From: Rhodopseudomonas_A palustris_F
GTDB taxonomy: Bacteria; Pseudomonadota; Alphaproteobacteria; Rhizobiales; Xanthobacteraceae
Length of the DNA stretch: 64,000 nt
Direction: 5' to 3'
Assembly: GCF_000013745.1 (NCBI RefSeq)
Contig: NC_007925.1
Coordinates: forward strand, 2,170,001-2,234,000
Shown: positions 38,296 to 45,844 of the stretch, one piece after another
Layout: each line of letters begins with the position of its first letter
Numbering within the stretch: position 1 is the first letter of the stretch
Program-made: the position numbers and the translations under genes
The notes under the pieces: model-generated
Told to the model about the DNA's origin: nothing
The model's input: the letters and a program-made list of their open reading frames with translations, nothing else
Database searches by the model: none

Positions 38296-39014
38296 ATTTC
38301 CACAACCTGCGAACCAGCGATCTGTTCGACGACGCGCCTTACATGCGGGAGTTTTCGGCAAACGTGCTGGCTGCAACTGAGACCGCATTGGCGCTCGATC
38401 GCACGTGTTTCTATCCGCAGGGCGGTGGCCAGCCCGGCGATACCGGCCAGATCGTCGCCGCTGACCGGGTGCTCAAAGTCACCAACACGTACCGAGATCG
38501 GGACAATCCAGCACTGATCTGGCACGACTGCGAGCCGGGGCCGGACGGCCTGTTGCGGGGCGAGTCGGTACAGGGCGTGATCGATTGGGAACGACGCTAT
38601 GGCCATATGCGGATGCACACTTGCCTTCATCTTCTGTGCAGCCTGATCGACGCGCCGGTCACCGGGTGCAGTATCGCAGCCGACAAGGGACGGCTGGATT
38701 TCGACTTGCCGGAAATGACGCTGGATAAGGACGAGATCTCCCGCAGGCTCAATGAGCTCATTGAAGTTGATCATCCGGTGAGGCGGGTGCGGGCAACCGA
38801 AAATCTCGAACAGGTCATGCGGCTGACACGGACCAAATTAGTCGAGGCGCCGGTGCGGGATGGCAAAATCAATCTTGTGCAGATCGCCGATGTCGATCTG
38901 CAGCCATGCGGCGGAACCCACGTTGCTAGCTCCAGGGAGATTGGCCGCGTGGTTTGCGCGAAGATCGAGAAGAAGAGCCGGCATAATCGCCGGGTCAGTG
39001 TCCGGTTCACGTGA
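38292..39014 (+). CDS. AlaX-type tRNA-editing hydrolase
   Basis: 240 residues. The glycine-rich start CFYPQGGGQPGDTG and the zinc motifs His105/His109 (HMRMH) and Cys206/His210 (CGGTH) are those of the editing domain of alanyl-tRNA synthetase and stand-alone AlaX proteins. AlaX deacylates Ser-tRNA(Ala) or Gly-tRNA(Ala). It is the last gene of the cysteine operon (4-bp overlap with cysE). It may protect translation when serine-like pools change, or act on another aminoacyl-tRNA; the sequence does not decide. Confidence 0.85.
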   Translation: MNFHNLRTSDLFDDAPYMREFSANVLAATETALALDRTCFYPQGGGQPGDTGQIVAADRVLKVTNTYRDRDNPALIWHDCEPGPDGLLRGESVQGVIDWERRYGHMRMHTCLHLLCSLIDAPVTGCSIAADKGRLDFDLPEMTLDKDEISRRLNELIEVDHPVRRVRATENLEQVMRLTRTKLVEAPVRDGKINLVQIADVDLQPCGGTHVASSREIGRVVCAKIEKKSRHNRRVSVRFT

Positions 39015-39458
39015 TGCTCGACACCAGAGGGAGCGGCGCCACGAGAGGCTGTGCGGGGTAGGTCGGGCCCGGTCCGATGCGGCGTCGCAATGCTCGTCTA
39101 AATGCGCCAAGGGCAGCGGGCACGCCGATGATCGCCCTCGCCCGGCCGACGATCCCGCGACTTAGAGGTCAATGGCATTCGCTAGCAAGCGTCAGTGGCG
39201 GTTGCGAGCTAACGCCCGCAGTTCATCGGAGGGCGACAAGGCGAGGCGCGTTTCGCCGAGGAGACGCCGGCGCCAGGGATGTGGCATCGGAGGTCGCGCG
39301 ACGGTACGGACCATTGCCGCAACAGTTGGCCACGTCGCGGTGCCAAATGCCGACGCGCCGCTTCTCGCGGGACGGTCCTATCGCGCGACCGACGCCCGTC
39401 GGGTCGCAGCGGACGCTGGCCGTAATCCGGTCTGGGTCCCCGCGAAGGCCCGCCAGCT
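39015..39458. other. Gene-free interval
   Basis: About 440 bp with Arg-rich shadow frames only. No promoter element or repeat was recognised. Confidence 0.4.
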
Positions 39459-40238
39459 TCAGTGCAACAATTGACCGAGCCATGTTCGCAAGCTGCGCAT
39501 GGCAGGCGGTCGTTCGGTCGGCAGATACTCAGAGCCCGGGAGCGGCAGCGGATCGCGCTTCATCTCCCACACCAGTTGCGCGTGACCATCGCCTCGTCCG
39601 GGGCCGTCCGATCCCGGATCGGACGAAGCAGGCGGTGAATACCTCGACCTCACCGAAAACCCCTCAGGAAATTGCGCAGGTATGGGGTCGCAGCCGGTAG
39701 TGCGTTTCGATCTGGGATTGCGTTCGGCCAACCGGCCGAGCGGACATTGCAAGGCGTCGAACGCCCCGAGGCCGAAATGCGGCGGGATCTTGCCGATGTC
39801 GAATGTCGAACCCCAGTCGAACTCGGCGGGCTTGTTGGTTCGAGACTTCGCGGAACTGACAATCGCCGGACCGCCGGGATCGACCGGCACCACGGCCGAG
39901 GTCTGGTTCGGGCTCGCCGCCGGTGTGGCGACGGCTGGTACCGCAGAGACCGCGCCAAATCCTGATGAGGAAGCGTCGTCGACGATGATCGAGACCTCCA
40001 TCGCAACCTCGTCGATCAAAAGCAACGGGGTCGGCTTCAACAGCACGACGACAGACACCCCCGCAGCATGCGCCAGCACGGACAGGGTGATCGCCAGCCG
40101 CTTCCACGCAGCGCCGGTACGATCAGCCTCCCAGGCTCCCACCTCCATCATCGGCGCAAGCCGTGCCGACAGAGCTCCGGTGGTTGGATCGATCAGCACC
40201 GCCGCTGCGGTTCGGTGTTGAGGGACCGGAGGCACCAC
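39459..40238 (-). CDS. Hypothetical membrane-anchored protein (TonB-like N-terminus)
   Basis: Up to 259 residues. A hydrophobic segment near residues 45-68 (RLAITLSVLAHAAGVSVVVL) followed by acidic and Pro/Ser-rich sequence is the layout of TonB-like periplasmic proteins. MEVSIIVDDA resembles the stretch just after the TonB-type anchor. No TonB C-terminal domain can be recognised. The end is Pro/Arg-rich and may be frameshifted. The function is unknown. Confidence 0.45.
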   Translation of the reverse strand: MVPPVPQHRTAAAVLIDPTTGALSARLAPMMEVGAWEADRTGAAWKRLAITLSVLAHAAGVSVVVLLKPTPLLLIDEVAMEVSIIVDDASSSGFGAVSAVPAVATPAASPNQTSAVVPVDPGGPAIVSSAKSRTNKPAEFDWGSTFDIGKIPPHFGLGAFDALQCPLGRLAERNPRSKRTTGCDPIPAQFPEGFSVRSRYSPPASSDPGSDGPGRGDGHAQLVWEMKRDPLPLPGSEYLPTERPPAMRSLRTWLGQLLH

Positions 40239-40960
40239 TCGCGACCCGTTTGTGTTCAGCGTGAAGTTCCTATGAATTACCGCAAATTGTGTCTACCTGA
40301 TGAACCGCCGACGTGATGATTTATTGGTTTCGGCGTGCGTTGGCACGATGCGACGCGGTGACGCAGACCAGCCACGCTGTCGCATCGTCGATGCGTAGCT
40401 GGCTCAGTCGACGAGATGCGACGGTCGGATGGCGTAGCAGCTAATCGCAGTGCATCATGCTGGATCGCCGCGAATGATCGTCGGCGCAGACTTGCGATCG
40501 ACGTAGCGCGCGACGAGACGCATTGATCCACATCAATGACCAATGCGATCATTGAATGCAATTTAAAGTTGCAACGGTGCCGACTTCTCGCCACGTCGCT
40601 ATGTCCAGCTGATCAGCAGACCCCTGCGAACCGCTTGGTAACGACATTCGAGACGGGCATGCATCGATCCGACGAATGTCTGGCGAAAACCTTAGGGGGG
40701 GCGCTTGTTTAGGGATCGAGCCATCCGGCAGCAGTCGCGGCACCGTTGGTTAGTTCGCGCGAACTCATTGTGGACTGCAGCAAAACAACTGGCCCGGCCG
40801 GCAAGGCGGTGCTCACTGGTGTTGGCGGTCCGTCGGGCCGGCGCGCGAACCGCGTCGCCGCGCGGACGTATGGGATGCAGACGTATGGAATGCAGCGGCG
40901 ATCGCTGCCCTTGCCATTGGCCTCCGCAGCATGGCTGACGGCGTAGGGCGGAGCGCCGTG
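40239..40960. other. Gene-free interval with an FNR-type box
   Basis: About 720 bp before the luxR-type gene without a convincing gene on either strand. It contains a FixK/FNR-type box at 40523-40536, a G7 run near 40695, and a repeated GTATGGGATGCAGAC/GTATGGAATGCAG pair near 40870. Confidence 0.5.
40523..40536. promoter_or_regulatory. FNR/FixK-type box
   Basis: TTGATCCACATCAA fits TTGAT-N4-ATCAA exactly, the site of FNR/FixK/FnrN regulators that respond to low oxygen in this bacterial group. It is about 285 bp upstream of the minus-strand gene ending at 39459 and about 420 bp upstream of the luxR gene, so its target is unclear; an undetected small RNA is another possibility. Confidence 0.55.
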
Positions 40961-41689
40961 ATGACGAGTGGTGCGATCCTATGGTGTCTGGAGAAGATCC
41001 GCGTTGCGGCCACGGCCGACGATCTCCATCACGTACTCCGCCATATCTGCGAGGCCTATCAATTGGCACATGCGGTGTTCCATGCCACCGACACGCCAGC
41101 GGTCAGGGCGGAGCGACCACTGCTGATTCTGACTTACCCGGCTGAATGGGTCGAGAACTACACCCGGCGTGATTACTTCAAGATCGACCCCGTCGTTGCC
41201 ATCGGGCGCGTCGGATTTCTCTCGCTTGATTGGTCCACGATCGATCAGAAGACCGCGTCGTCCGCGAAATTCTTTCGCGAAGCCGATGAGTTCGGCGTCG
41301 GGCGGCACGGCCTGACGACGACCGTCCGTGGACCGAGCGGAGAGCGCTCCCTCTTCACCGTGACGTCGAACGCCAATGCCGCCCAATGGACCCGGCAGCG
41401 CGACGCCTGCATCCATGAGTTTCAGATCATCGCCAATCATTTCCATCAGCGGGCGATGATCAGCACAGGTCTGCGCGGGGGGGACGGGCCGCTGCCGCTA
41501 TCGAAGCGCGAGAAGCAGTGTATCGAGCTGCTCGCCAAGGGATTCCTCCCGAAGCAGATTGCTGCGCTGTTGGATCTCTCCGAAAGTGCGATCCGCCTCT
41601 ATCTCTGTTCGGCGCGCCGCAAGCTTCAGGCGTCGACGACCAGCCAGGCGATAGCGATCGCCCTTTCGCTTGAACTGATCACGGCGTGA
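40961..41689 (+). CDS. LuxR-family autoinducer-binding regulator
   Basis: About 242 residues from the ATG at 40961, which has GGAG upstream; an in-frame ATG at 40931 lacks one. The N-terminal autoinducer-binding domain has WVENYTRRDYFKIDPVV, with the Trp, Tyr and Asp residues that line the lactone pocket in this family. The C-terminal LuxR HTH reads LSKREKQCIELLAKGFLPKQ, then IAALLDLSESAIRLYLCSAR. It is convergent with the luxI gene, the ends overlapping by 11 bp, so it is its probable cognate receptor. Confidence 0.9.
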   Translation: MTSGAILWCLEKIRVAATADDLHHVLRHICEAYQLAHAVFHATDTPAVRAERPLLILTYPAEWVENYTRRDYFKIDPVVAIGRVGFLSLDWSTIDQKTASSAKFFREADEFGVGRHGLTTTVRGPSGERSLFTVTSNANAAQWTRQRDACIHEFQIIANHFHQRAMISTGLRGGDGPLPLSKREKQCIELLAKGFLPKQIAALLDLSESAIRLYLCSARRKLQASTTSQAIAIALSLELITA

Positions 41690-42329
41690 GCCCGCCCAGC
41701 GCCGGCCGATCATCCGGGACCGGCCGATTAGACAGCGCATCGCCCCGAGCGAGCTGTGCCTTGCGGACCCGTTGCTGGAGATCGTGGGACACCTGCGGGC
41801 TGACCATCCATCGCCCAGCATAGAGATGTCCGACCTCCGCCCGAGATCGCGCCAGCACGACCGGCGACCATCCGATGCGGCGATAGACCCTGCTCATCGC
41901 GGCGTCGTAGACGCCGACAATGCGGTCGATCCGGGAGCGCAGCGCCAGGTCGCAGAGCCCTGCGAGAAGTTCGACCGCGACGGCATGGGCGGCGCCGGGC
42001 GGAACGGTCGGATGCACGCAGAACCGCGTGCATTCCCACGCCAGCGGGCTCTGGATCTCGACCGGCGGATCGAAGAAGTCACGGAACTCGTTGTCCAGCA
42101 TGCACTGGCCGTTGGCGCGCAGCAGCCGCAATGAGCCGGTCGAAAAACCGCAATCATCCAGCGTCACCAGATAGATCGGATCGGCCTGCGTGTCGTAATA
42201 GTCGATCTCCATGCCGTCGACGACATTCAGGGACCAGCCCAGCCGGTCGCGCAGCACGATGGCGCGGGCCCTGAACATTTGGTCGAAGAGCGGATTGGTC
42301 GCATCGCGCCGTGTCAAGACTTTCAGCAT
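41679..42329 (-). CDS. Acyl-homoserine-lactone synthase (LuxI family)
   Basis: 216 residues. The conserved LuxI residues are visible: Trp32 in RDRLGW, Asp43 and Asp46 in MEIDYYDTQADP, Arg68 in TGSLRLL, and Glu99 and Arg102 in WECTRF. The enzyme makes an N-acyl (or aryl, as in some relatives in this order) homoserine lactone from SAM and an acyl donor. A palindrome about 50 bp upstream of its ATG probably binds the LuxR protein. The divergent direction leads into the RiPP precursor gene 300 bp away. Confidence 0.9.
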   Translation of the reverse strand: MLKVLTRRDATNPLFDQMFRARAIVLRDRLGWSLNVVDGMEIDYYDTQADPIYLVTLDDCGFSTGSLRLLRANGQCMLDNEFRDFFDPPVEIQSPLAWECTRFCVHPTVPPGAAHAVAVELLAGLCDLALRSRIDRIVGVYDAAMSRVYRRIGWSPVVLARSRAEVGHLYAGRWMVSPQVSHDLQQRVRKAQLARGDALSNRPVPDDRPALGGLTP

Positions 42330-42379
42330 CGGGTGGTCCTCTGAAGACGCCGATTCAGAGGGATCGAAACGCGGTCCGC

Positions 42380-42401
42380 AATCTATCGAAATCGATAGGT
42401 T
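42380..42401. promoter_or_regulatory. Candidate lux box
   Basis: A 22-bp imperfect palindrome with exact inner arms CTATCGA and TCGATAG separated by AA, and an outer A/T extension with one mismatch. It is about 50 bp upstream of luxI and about 230 bp upstream of the peptide precursor. LuxR-type proteins bind near-palindromes of about 20 bp at this kind of position. Whether it also acts on the precursor is open. Confidence 0.6.
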
Positions 42402-42576
42402 TACAGGCGCTGTGCAGCTGCCACCCTCGGGGGCTGGTTGGTCGTCGACAGAAGCGGGGCCGGTCGATGTCGAACGGTCGCAGCGTGCCGGAACGGATAT
42501 ATCGATTTAGTCATATTGAGCGGCCGCGCGCGGAAGGCAACACTGCGCGCGCTCGGCCATAACCGATGGCGAGTTG

Positions 42577-42606
42577 GACATGGTACCAGACGACATGGTG
42601 CCAGAC
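42577..42606 (+). repeat. Two adjoining 15-bp direct repeats before the precursor
   Basis: GACATGGTACCAGAC is followed at once by GACATGGTGCCAGAC, one base different. The first unit contains the palindrome TGGTACCA. The pair ends 23 bp before the precursor ATG, so it lies in the leader RNA or overlaps the promoter; a role in regulating peptide expression is plausible. Confidence 0.6.
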
Positions 42607-42629
42607 ATCGTTTACTCAAGGAGAACGAA

Positions 42630-42836
42630 ATGGACGCAGCTATTACTTCCACCGGCACATCGGACAACGCCAAGCTTGTTCGTGTCATTCGGTCCGGTCC
42701 CGACGGCAAACTCAACGTGGTCCGGCTGAGCGCTTCGGCCAGCCCGCTCGAAGGTCCGACCGCCGCGGCAAGCTGGACCAAGGCGACCTGCAGCTGGACC
42801 AAGGCCACCTGTAGCTGGACTAAGGCGACCTGCTGA
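42630..42836 (+). CDS. RiPP precursor peptide with three SWTKATC repeats
   Basis: 68 residues, with AAGGAGAAC just before the ATG. The leader of about 47 residues (MDAAITSTGTSDNAKLVRVI onward) has no Cys or Trp. The core consists of three identical, directly adjoining units, residues 48-54, 55-61 and 62-68, each SWTKATC, ending with Cys as the last residue. Trp49/56/63, Lys51/58/65 and Cys54/61/68 are in register. A radical SAM/SPASM gene follows. Radical SAM enzymes form three-residue Trp-x-Lys cyclophanes (as in darobactin) or Cys thioethers on such cores. An open frame to 42438 exists upstream but has no ribosome site and crosses the regulatory repeats. Confidence 0.88.
   Translation: MDAAITSTGTSDNAKLVRVIRSGPDGKLNVVRLSASASPLEGPTAAASWTKATCSWTKATCSWTKATC
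42771..42833 (+). repeat. Three tandem 21-bp coding repeats
   Basis: Units start at 42771, 42792 and 42813 (AGCTGGACCAAGGCGACCTG and near copies). Changes between units, for example GGC/GGT-type third-base changes in the Thr and Cys codons, are all synonymous, which suggests selection on the peptide and not merely recent slippage. Confidence 0.95.
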
Positions 42837-42842
42837 CGCGAG

Positions 42843-42870
42843 GGCCCGGAAGGCAATCGCCTTTCGGGCC
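42843..42870 (+). terminator. Hairpin between precursor and maturase genes
   Basis: Arms GGCCCGGAAGGC and GCCTTTCGGGCC form a 12-bp stem with one G-U pair and an AATC loop, beginning 6 bp after the precursor stop, followed by TTTGCG. It is probably a leaky terminator or RNA-stabilising structure that lets precursor mRNA exceed maturase mRNA, a common arrangement in RiPP operons. Confidence 0.65.
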
Positions 42871-42903
42871 TTTGCGTTGACCGTCGAACGTGCGGGAACA
42901 CCG

Positions 42904-44349
42904 ATGTCGTCTGAATCTGATGAAGCGTCGCCAATCATTCACATCGTTCCGTTGGGAGATCCACGGCGTGCCGCCGCGATCCATCCCGGCAGTGGGGCCT
43001 GGGTTCTGATCGAAGATGCGGACATGCCGGGGCTCGGACTTCGGGGTGATACGGTGAATCCGGTCGAACTAGCACCGACGCATCCGCTCTATGCGGGCGT
43101 GCTTGACGCCACCCTGGGCTATCGCTCCGCCGCGTTGCAGCGCTGCGAGCCGAAGTTGGACACCCTGATCCTGAAGGTGACCAACCGTTGCAACGAGGCC
43201 TGCAGACATTGCTACGACGCCGGCGGGCGGGCCGAGATGGACGCCGCGATCGACACGTTGTTCGACGCGACGGACGAGGCGCTGGTGCTATGCGGACCGA
43301 CGTTGAACCTTTTGTTCCACGGCGGCGAGCCGTTTCTCCGGATCGATGTTCTCGATCGCGTCGCCGCTCACGCGCGCGATCAGGCTGCCGGTCTCGGCAA
43401 GCAGGTCGGCGTGTTCGTGCAGACCAACGCCTCGATCCTGAATGACAGGATCATCGGCATTCTGCAGAAGCATCACTTCGGCGTCGGCGTGTCGCTCGAC
43501 GGCTGGGCCGAGCTGCACGATCAGATGCGGGTGATGGCCGACGGCACCGGCACCTACCGATTGTTCGAACGCTCCTACCGCCGCTACGCGCATTACCTGA
43601 CGGCCCATGCGGGAATCATGACGACGGTGATGGCCTGCAATGTCGGGGCGTTGCCGGAAATCGTTCGGCATGTCCGTGACCTCGGCTTCCGGACATGGGA
43701 CGCCACGCTGTTCGATCTCAGCGGAAAAGGCGCGCTGTATCCGCAGCTCGCCGTGGGCGGCGAGGCGTATAGCGCGGCGCTGGAGCCGATCCTCGACCTG
43801 ATCGAAGCCGGGGAGTGCGACGAGATTGCGATCAAGCCGGTGCTGCGCCGACTCGACAATCTGCTGTCGCCGCGTCGCGACGATATGTGCCTGCCTGGAA
43901 ACGGTCCCTGCGGCGCCGGCGGCCGGCTGTTGTCGCTGTCGGCCGAAAACATCGTGCATGGCTGCGACATCATCGACCGTGCCTCGCTGCGCCTGGGGGT
44001 GTTTCCGGCCACCACGTTCGGCGCGGCCCTGGCGTCACCTCAGGCGGCTATCATGCGAAGCAGGCCGTCGCGACTTGCGGCCTGCCACCGATGCACCTGG
44101 TTCGGCCTGTGCGGCGGCACCTGCCTTGCCAGAGGCTCGCTGAACGCACCGGATTCCACAGAGTGCCTGGTGTCGAAGCGGATCAACCACAGCCTACTGC
44201 GGCGCATCGCACGGAGCGACCGGCTGCTCGACTGGTATGAACGTTACCCGCCGGATCGCCGCCGCGCGTCGATCATCTCCGAAACCGCAAACCGTGCGGC
44301 CGCATCGCATCCGGTCAACACGGCCCAACGACCCAGGAGCGTCAGTTGA
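42904..44349 (+). CDS. Radical SAM/SPASM peptide maturase
   Basis: 481 residues from the ATG at 42904. Residues 1-85 form an N-terminal region of the kind that often binds RiPP leaders. The SAM-cleaving cluster motif is Cys96-x3-Cys100-x2-Cys103 (TNRCNEACRHCYD), followed by LLFHGGEPFLR. The SPASM region has Cys329, Cys336, Cys354 and Cys394/Cys397/Cys403/Cys407/Cys421 (AACHRCTWFGLCGGTC), sufficient for two auxiliary 4Fe-4S clusters. Such enzymes make C-C or C-S bonds in peptide cores. The precursor with SWTKATC units immediately upstream is the obvious substrate. The stop overlaps the next start. Confidence 0.93.
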   Translation: MSSESDEASPIIHIVPLGDPRRAAAIHPGSGAWVLIEDADMPGLGLRGDTVNPVELAPTHPLYAGVLDATLGYRSAALQRCEPKLDTLILKVTNRCNEACRHCYDAGGRAEMDAAIDTLFDATDEALVLCGPTLNLLFHGGEPFLRIDVLDRVAAHARDQAAGLGKQVGVFVQTNASILNDRIIGILQKHHFGVGVSLDGWAELHDQMRVMADGTGTYRLFERSYRRYAHYLTAHAGIMTTVMACNVGALPEIVRHVRDLGFRTWDATLFDLSGKGALYPQLAVGGEAYSAALEPILDLIEAGECDEIAIKPVLRRLDNLLSPRRDDMCLPGNGPCGAGGRLLSLSAENIVHGCDIIDRASLRLGVFPATTFGAALASPQAAIMRSRPSRLAACHRCTWFGLCGGTCLARGSLNAPDSTECLVSKRINHSLLRRIARSDRLLDWYERYPPDRRRASIISETANRAAASHPVNTAQRPRSVS

Positions 44350-45266
44350 TCAACTACTACGACTTCCTTGAGCGGCGGTCGGCGCGGCTGCTGCATCGAT
44401 TGCCGCGCAGTCTGGTGGCGGCGACACTGACGGCCGCGGGCCGGTCCGGACTGTTGTCCGACGCCGGTTTCATTCCGCAAGTGGTCGAACAATCCGGTGT
44501 GGCCCAGGGCACCGACGCCAAGCGCATCGCCAGCGAAGTGCTCGGCGGGCTCGGCGGCTATTTCTCGGACGTCGGCGTGCTCATGCATGGTAGCCGGCAG
44601 CAGATCAATACGGCGTTCGAGGGCCGTGTGCGGGTCGATCACCCCGAACGCTGGCGCGACCTTGCCGACGGCCGCTACATCATCTTCGGTGCCCACTTCG
44701 CGTGTTTCTATCTAGCCGCGTTCGCCGGCAAAGACATCTTCCCGAGCGTCTCGATCATTCGCCGCTTTCAAAGCAAGGGCCGCGATGCGCTGATCGAGCG
44801 GCTGTGCGCGATCACCGGCAAGCAGATCGAGGTGCTGGCGCTGAGCGATCCGCAGATCGGCCTCAAGATCGTCAAGCGGCTGAAGAGCGGGCGTCCGATC
44901 TGGGCGATGATGGATTTCTTCTATTCTGACATCTCCATGTTCGTCACGCCGTTCATGGGCAAGGACTGCGCCACCCCTGCCGGGCTGCCGATGATCGCCG
45001 CGAAGATGCGCATCCCGCTGCTGCCGGTCTTTGTGCTGCGCGACACGCCCGGTTCCTATGTCGTGAAGATCGGCGAAGCGATCCGGCCGGTCGAAGCGGC
45101 GGACGACATCGAGTCCGCGTTCGATCTGGCATGCCAGATGAATGCCTGCATCGAACAGGCGATTCGCGCGGCGCCGACGCAATGGACGTTCTGGCCGACG
45201 CTGCCCTCGCGCTGGTCGTTCGCCGATCGGACCGCGGCCGAACCTCTCGCCGAGACCGTGCTATGA
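44346..45266 (+). CDS. LpxL/HtrB-like acyltransferase
   Basis: 306 residues, starting TTG at 44346, overlapping the maturase stop. The fold signs of lipid A biosynthesis acyltransferases are present (YIIFGAHFACFYLAAFAGKD; SGRPIWAMMDFF; ATPAGLPMIAAKMRIPLLPV). The catalytic His117 is kept, but the acid expected five residues later (HX4D/E) is Tyr122, so the reaction may differ. In this operon the acceptor could be the peptide core (Ser or Lys of SWTKATC) rather than lipid A. Peptide acylation here is inference only. Confidence 0.78.
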   Translation: MINYYDFLERRSARLLHRLPRSLVAATLTAAGRSGLLSDAGFIPQVVEQSGVAQGTDAKRIASEVLGGLGGYFSDVGVLMHGSRQQINTAFEGRVRVDHPERWRDLADGRYIIFGAHFACFYLAAFAGKDIFPSVSIIRRFQSKGRDALIERLCAITGKQIEVLALSDPQIGLKIVKRLKSGRPIWAMMDFFYSDISMFVTPFMGKDCATPAGLPMIAAKMRIPLLPVFVLRDTPGSYVVKIGEAIRPVEAADDIESAFDLACQMNACIEQAIRAAPTQWTFWPTLPSRWSFADRTAAEPLAETVL

Positions 45267-45844
45267 CCGCATCCTTTGCCGCATTCGAAACCCGCCAGAC
45301 CGCGATCCGGCGCGGCGATCGCTGCGCGCTGATCCGCTGCGGCCGCAGCACGGATATCGGCTCGATCGCCCGCCTGCTGGAGCGGATCTTCTTTCCGGGC
45401 AGGCCGCAAAGCGCCGGCCAGCGCCGGGCGCGACGAGCGCGAATCCGAAGCGTCGCCGTTTTGCTGCGCCGGCCACGGACCGTGTTCCATGTCGCCGAAC
45501 TGGACGGCCGGATCTGCGCCGCGAGCTGCTACCAGATCAGGAGCGGCTTTCGCGTCACCTCGTCCAATATCGCGGTCTCGGCGCTCGGCAGGTCGTTCGA
45601 TCCGCGGCTGGTGCTGCGGCTGGCGGAACATTTCGTCGGCTGCTGCCGTGCCGAACAATGGCCGCGGTTGCGGCTGTTCGCCAATTTCGAAAATGAACGT
45701 GCGGCGATGATCTTCGCGCTGCACTTCCGGCGCCAGGGCATCGATGCGGCGGCGCCGGAGCTGCGCATGCGCTGGCGCGAGCGGCTGCTGCTCGGTAGCC
45801 ACCGGCATCTCATCGACATCGATTTACGGGAGCGGGCGTCATGA
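45263..45844 (+). CDS. GNAT-like acyltransferase, divergent
   Basis: 193 residues, 4-bp overlap with both neighbours. The pattern VFHVAELDGRICAASCYQIR, then FRVTSSNIAVSALGR and a helix with FENERAAMIFALHFRRQGID, resembles the GNAT fold. The acetyl-CoA pyrophosphate loop (R/QxxGxG/A) is not obvious, so the call is tentative. With a second GNAT at the operon end, N-acylation of the peptide or of a lysine is conceivable. Confidence 0.5.
   Translation: MTASFAAFETRQTAIRRGDRCALIRCGRSTDIGSIARLLERIFFPGRPQSAGQRRARRARIRSVAVLLRRPRTVFHVAELDGRICAASCYQIRSGFRVTSSNIAVSALGRSFDPRLVLRLAEHFVGCCRAEQWPRLRLFANFENERAAMIFALHFRRQGIDAAAPELRMRWRERLLLGSHRHLIDIDLRERAS

Noticed and set aside
42438..42629. Upstream extension of the RiPP precursor to a 132-residue protein
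   Set aside because: The extension crosses the tandem 15-bp repeats and has no ribosome site, whereas AAGGAG stands just before the ATG at 42630 and the resulting leader length is normal for RiPPs.
42771..42833. Tandem 21-bp repeats as a CRISPR array
   Set aside because: There are no spacers, the unit length is a multiple of three, and the repeats encode SWTKATC in frame with silent differences only.
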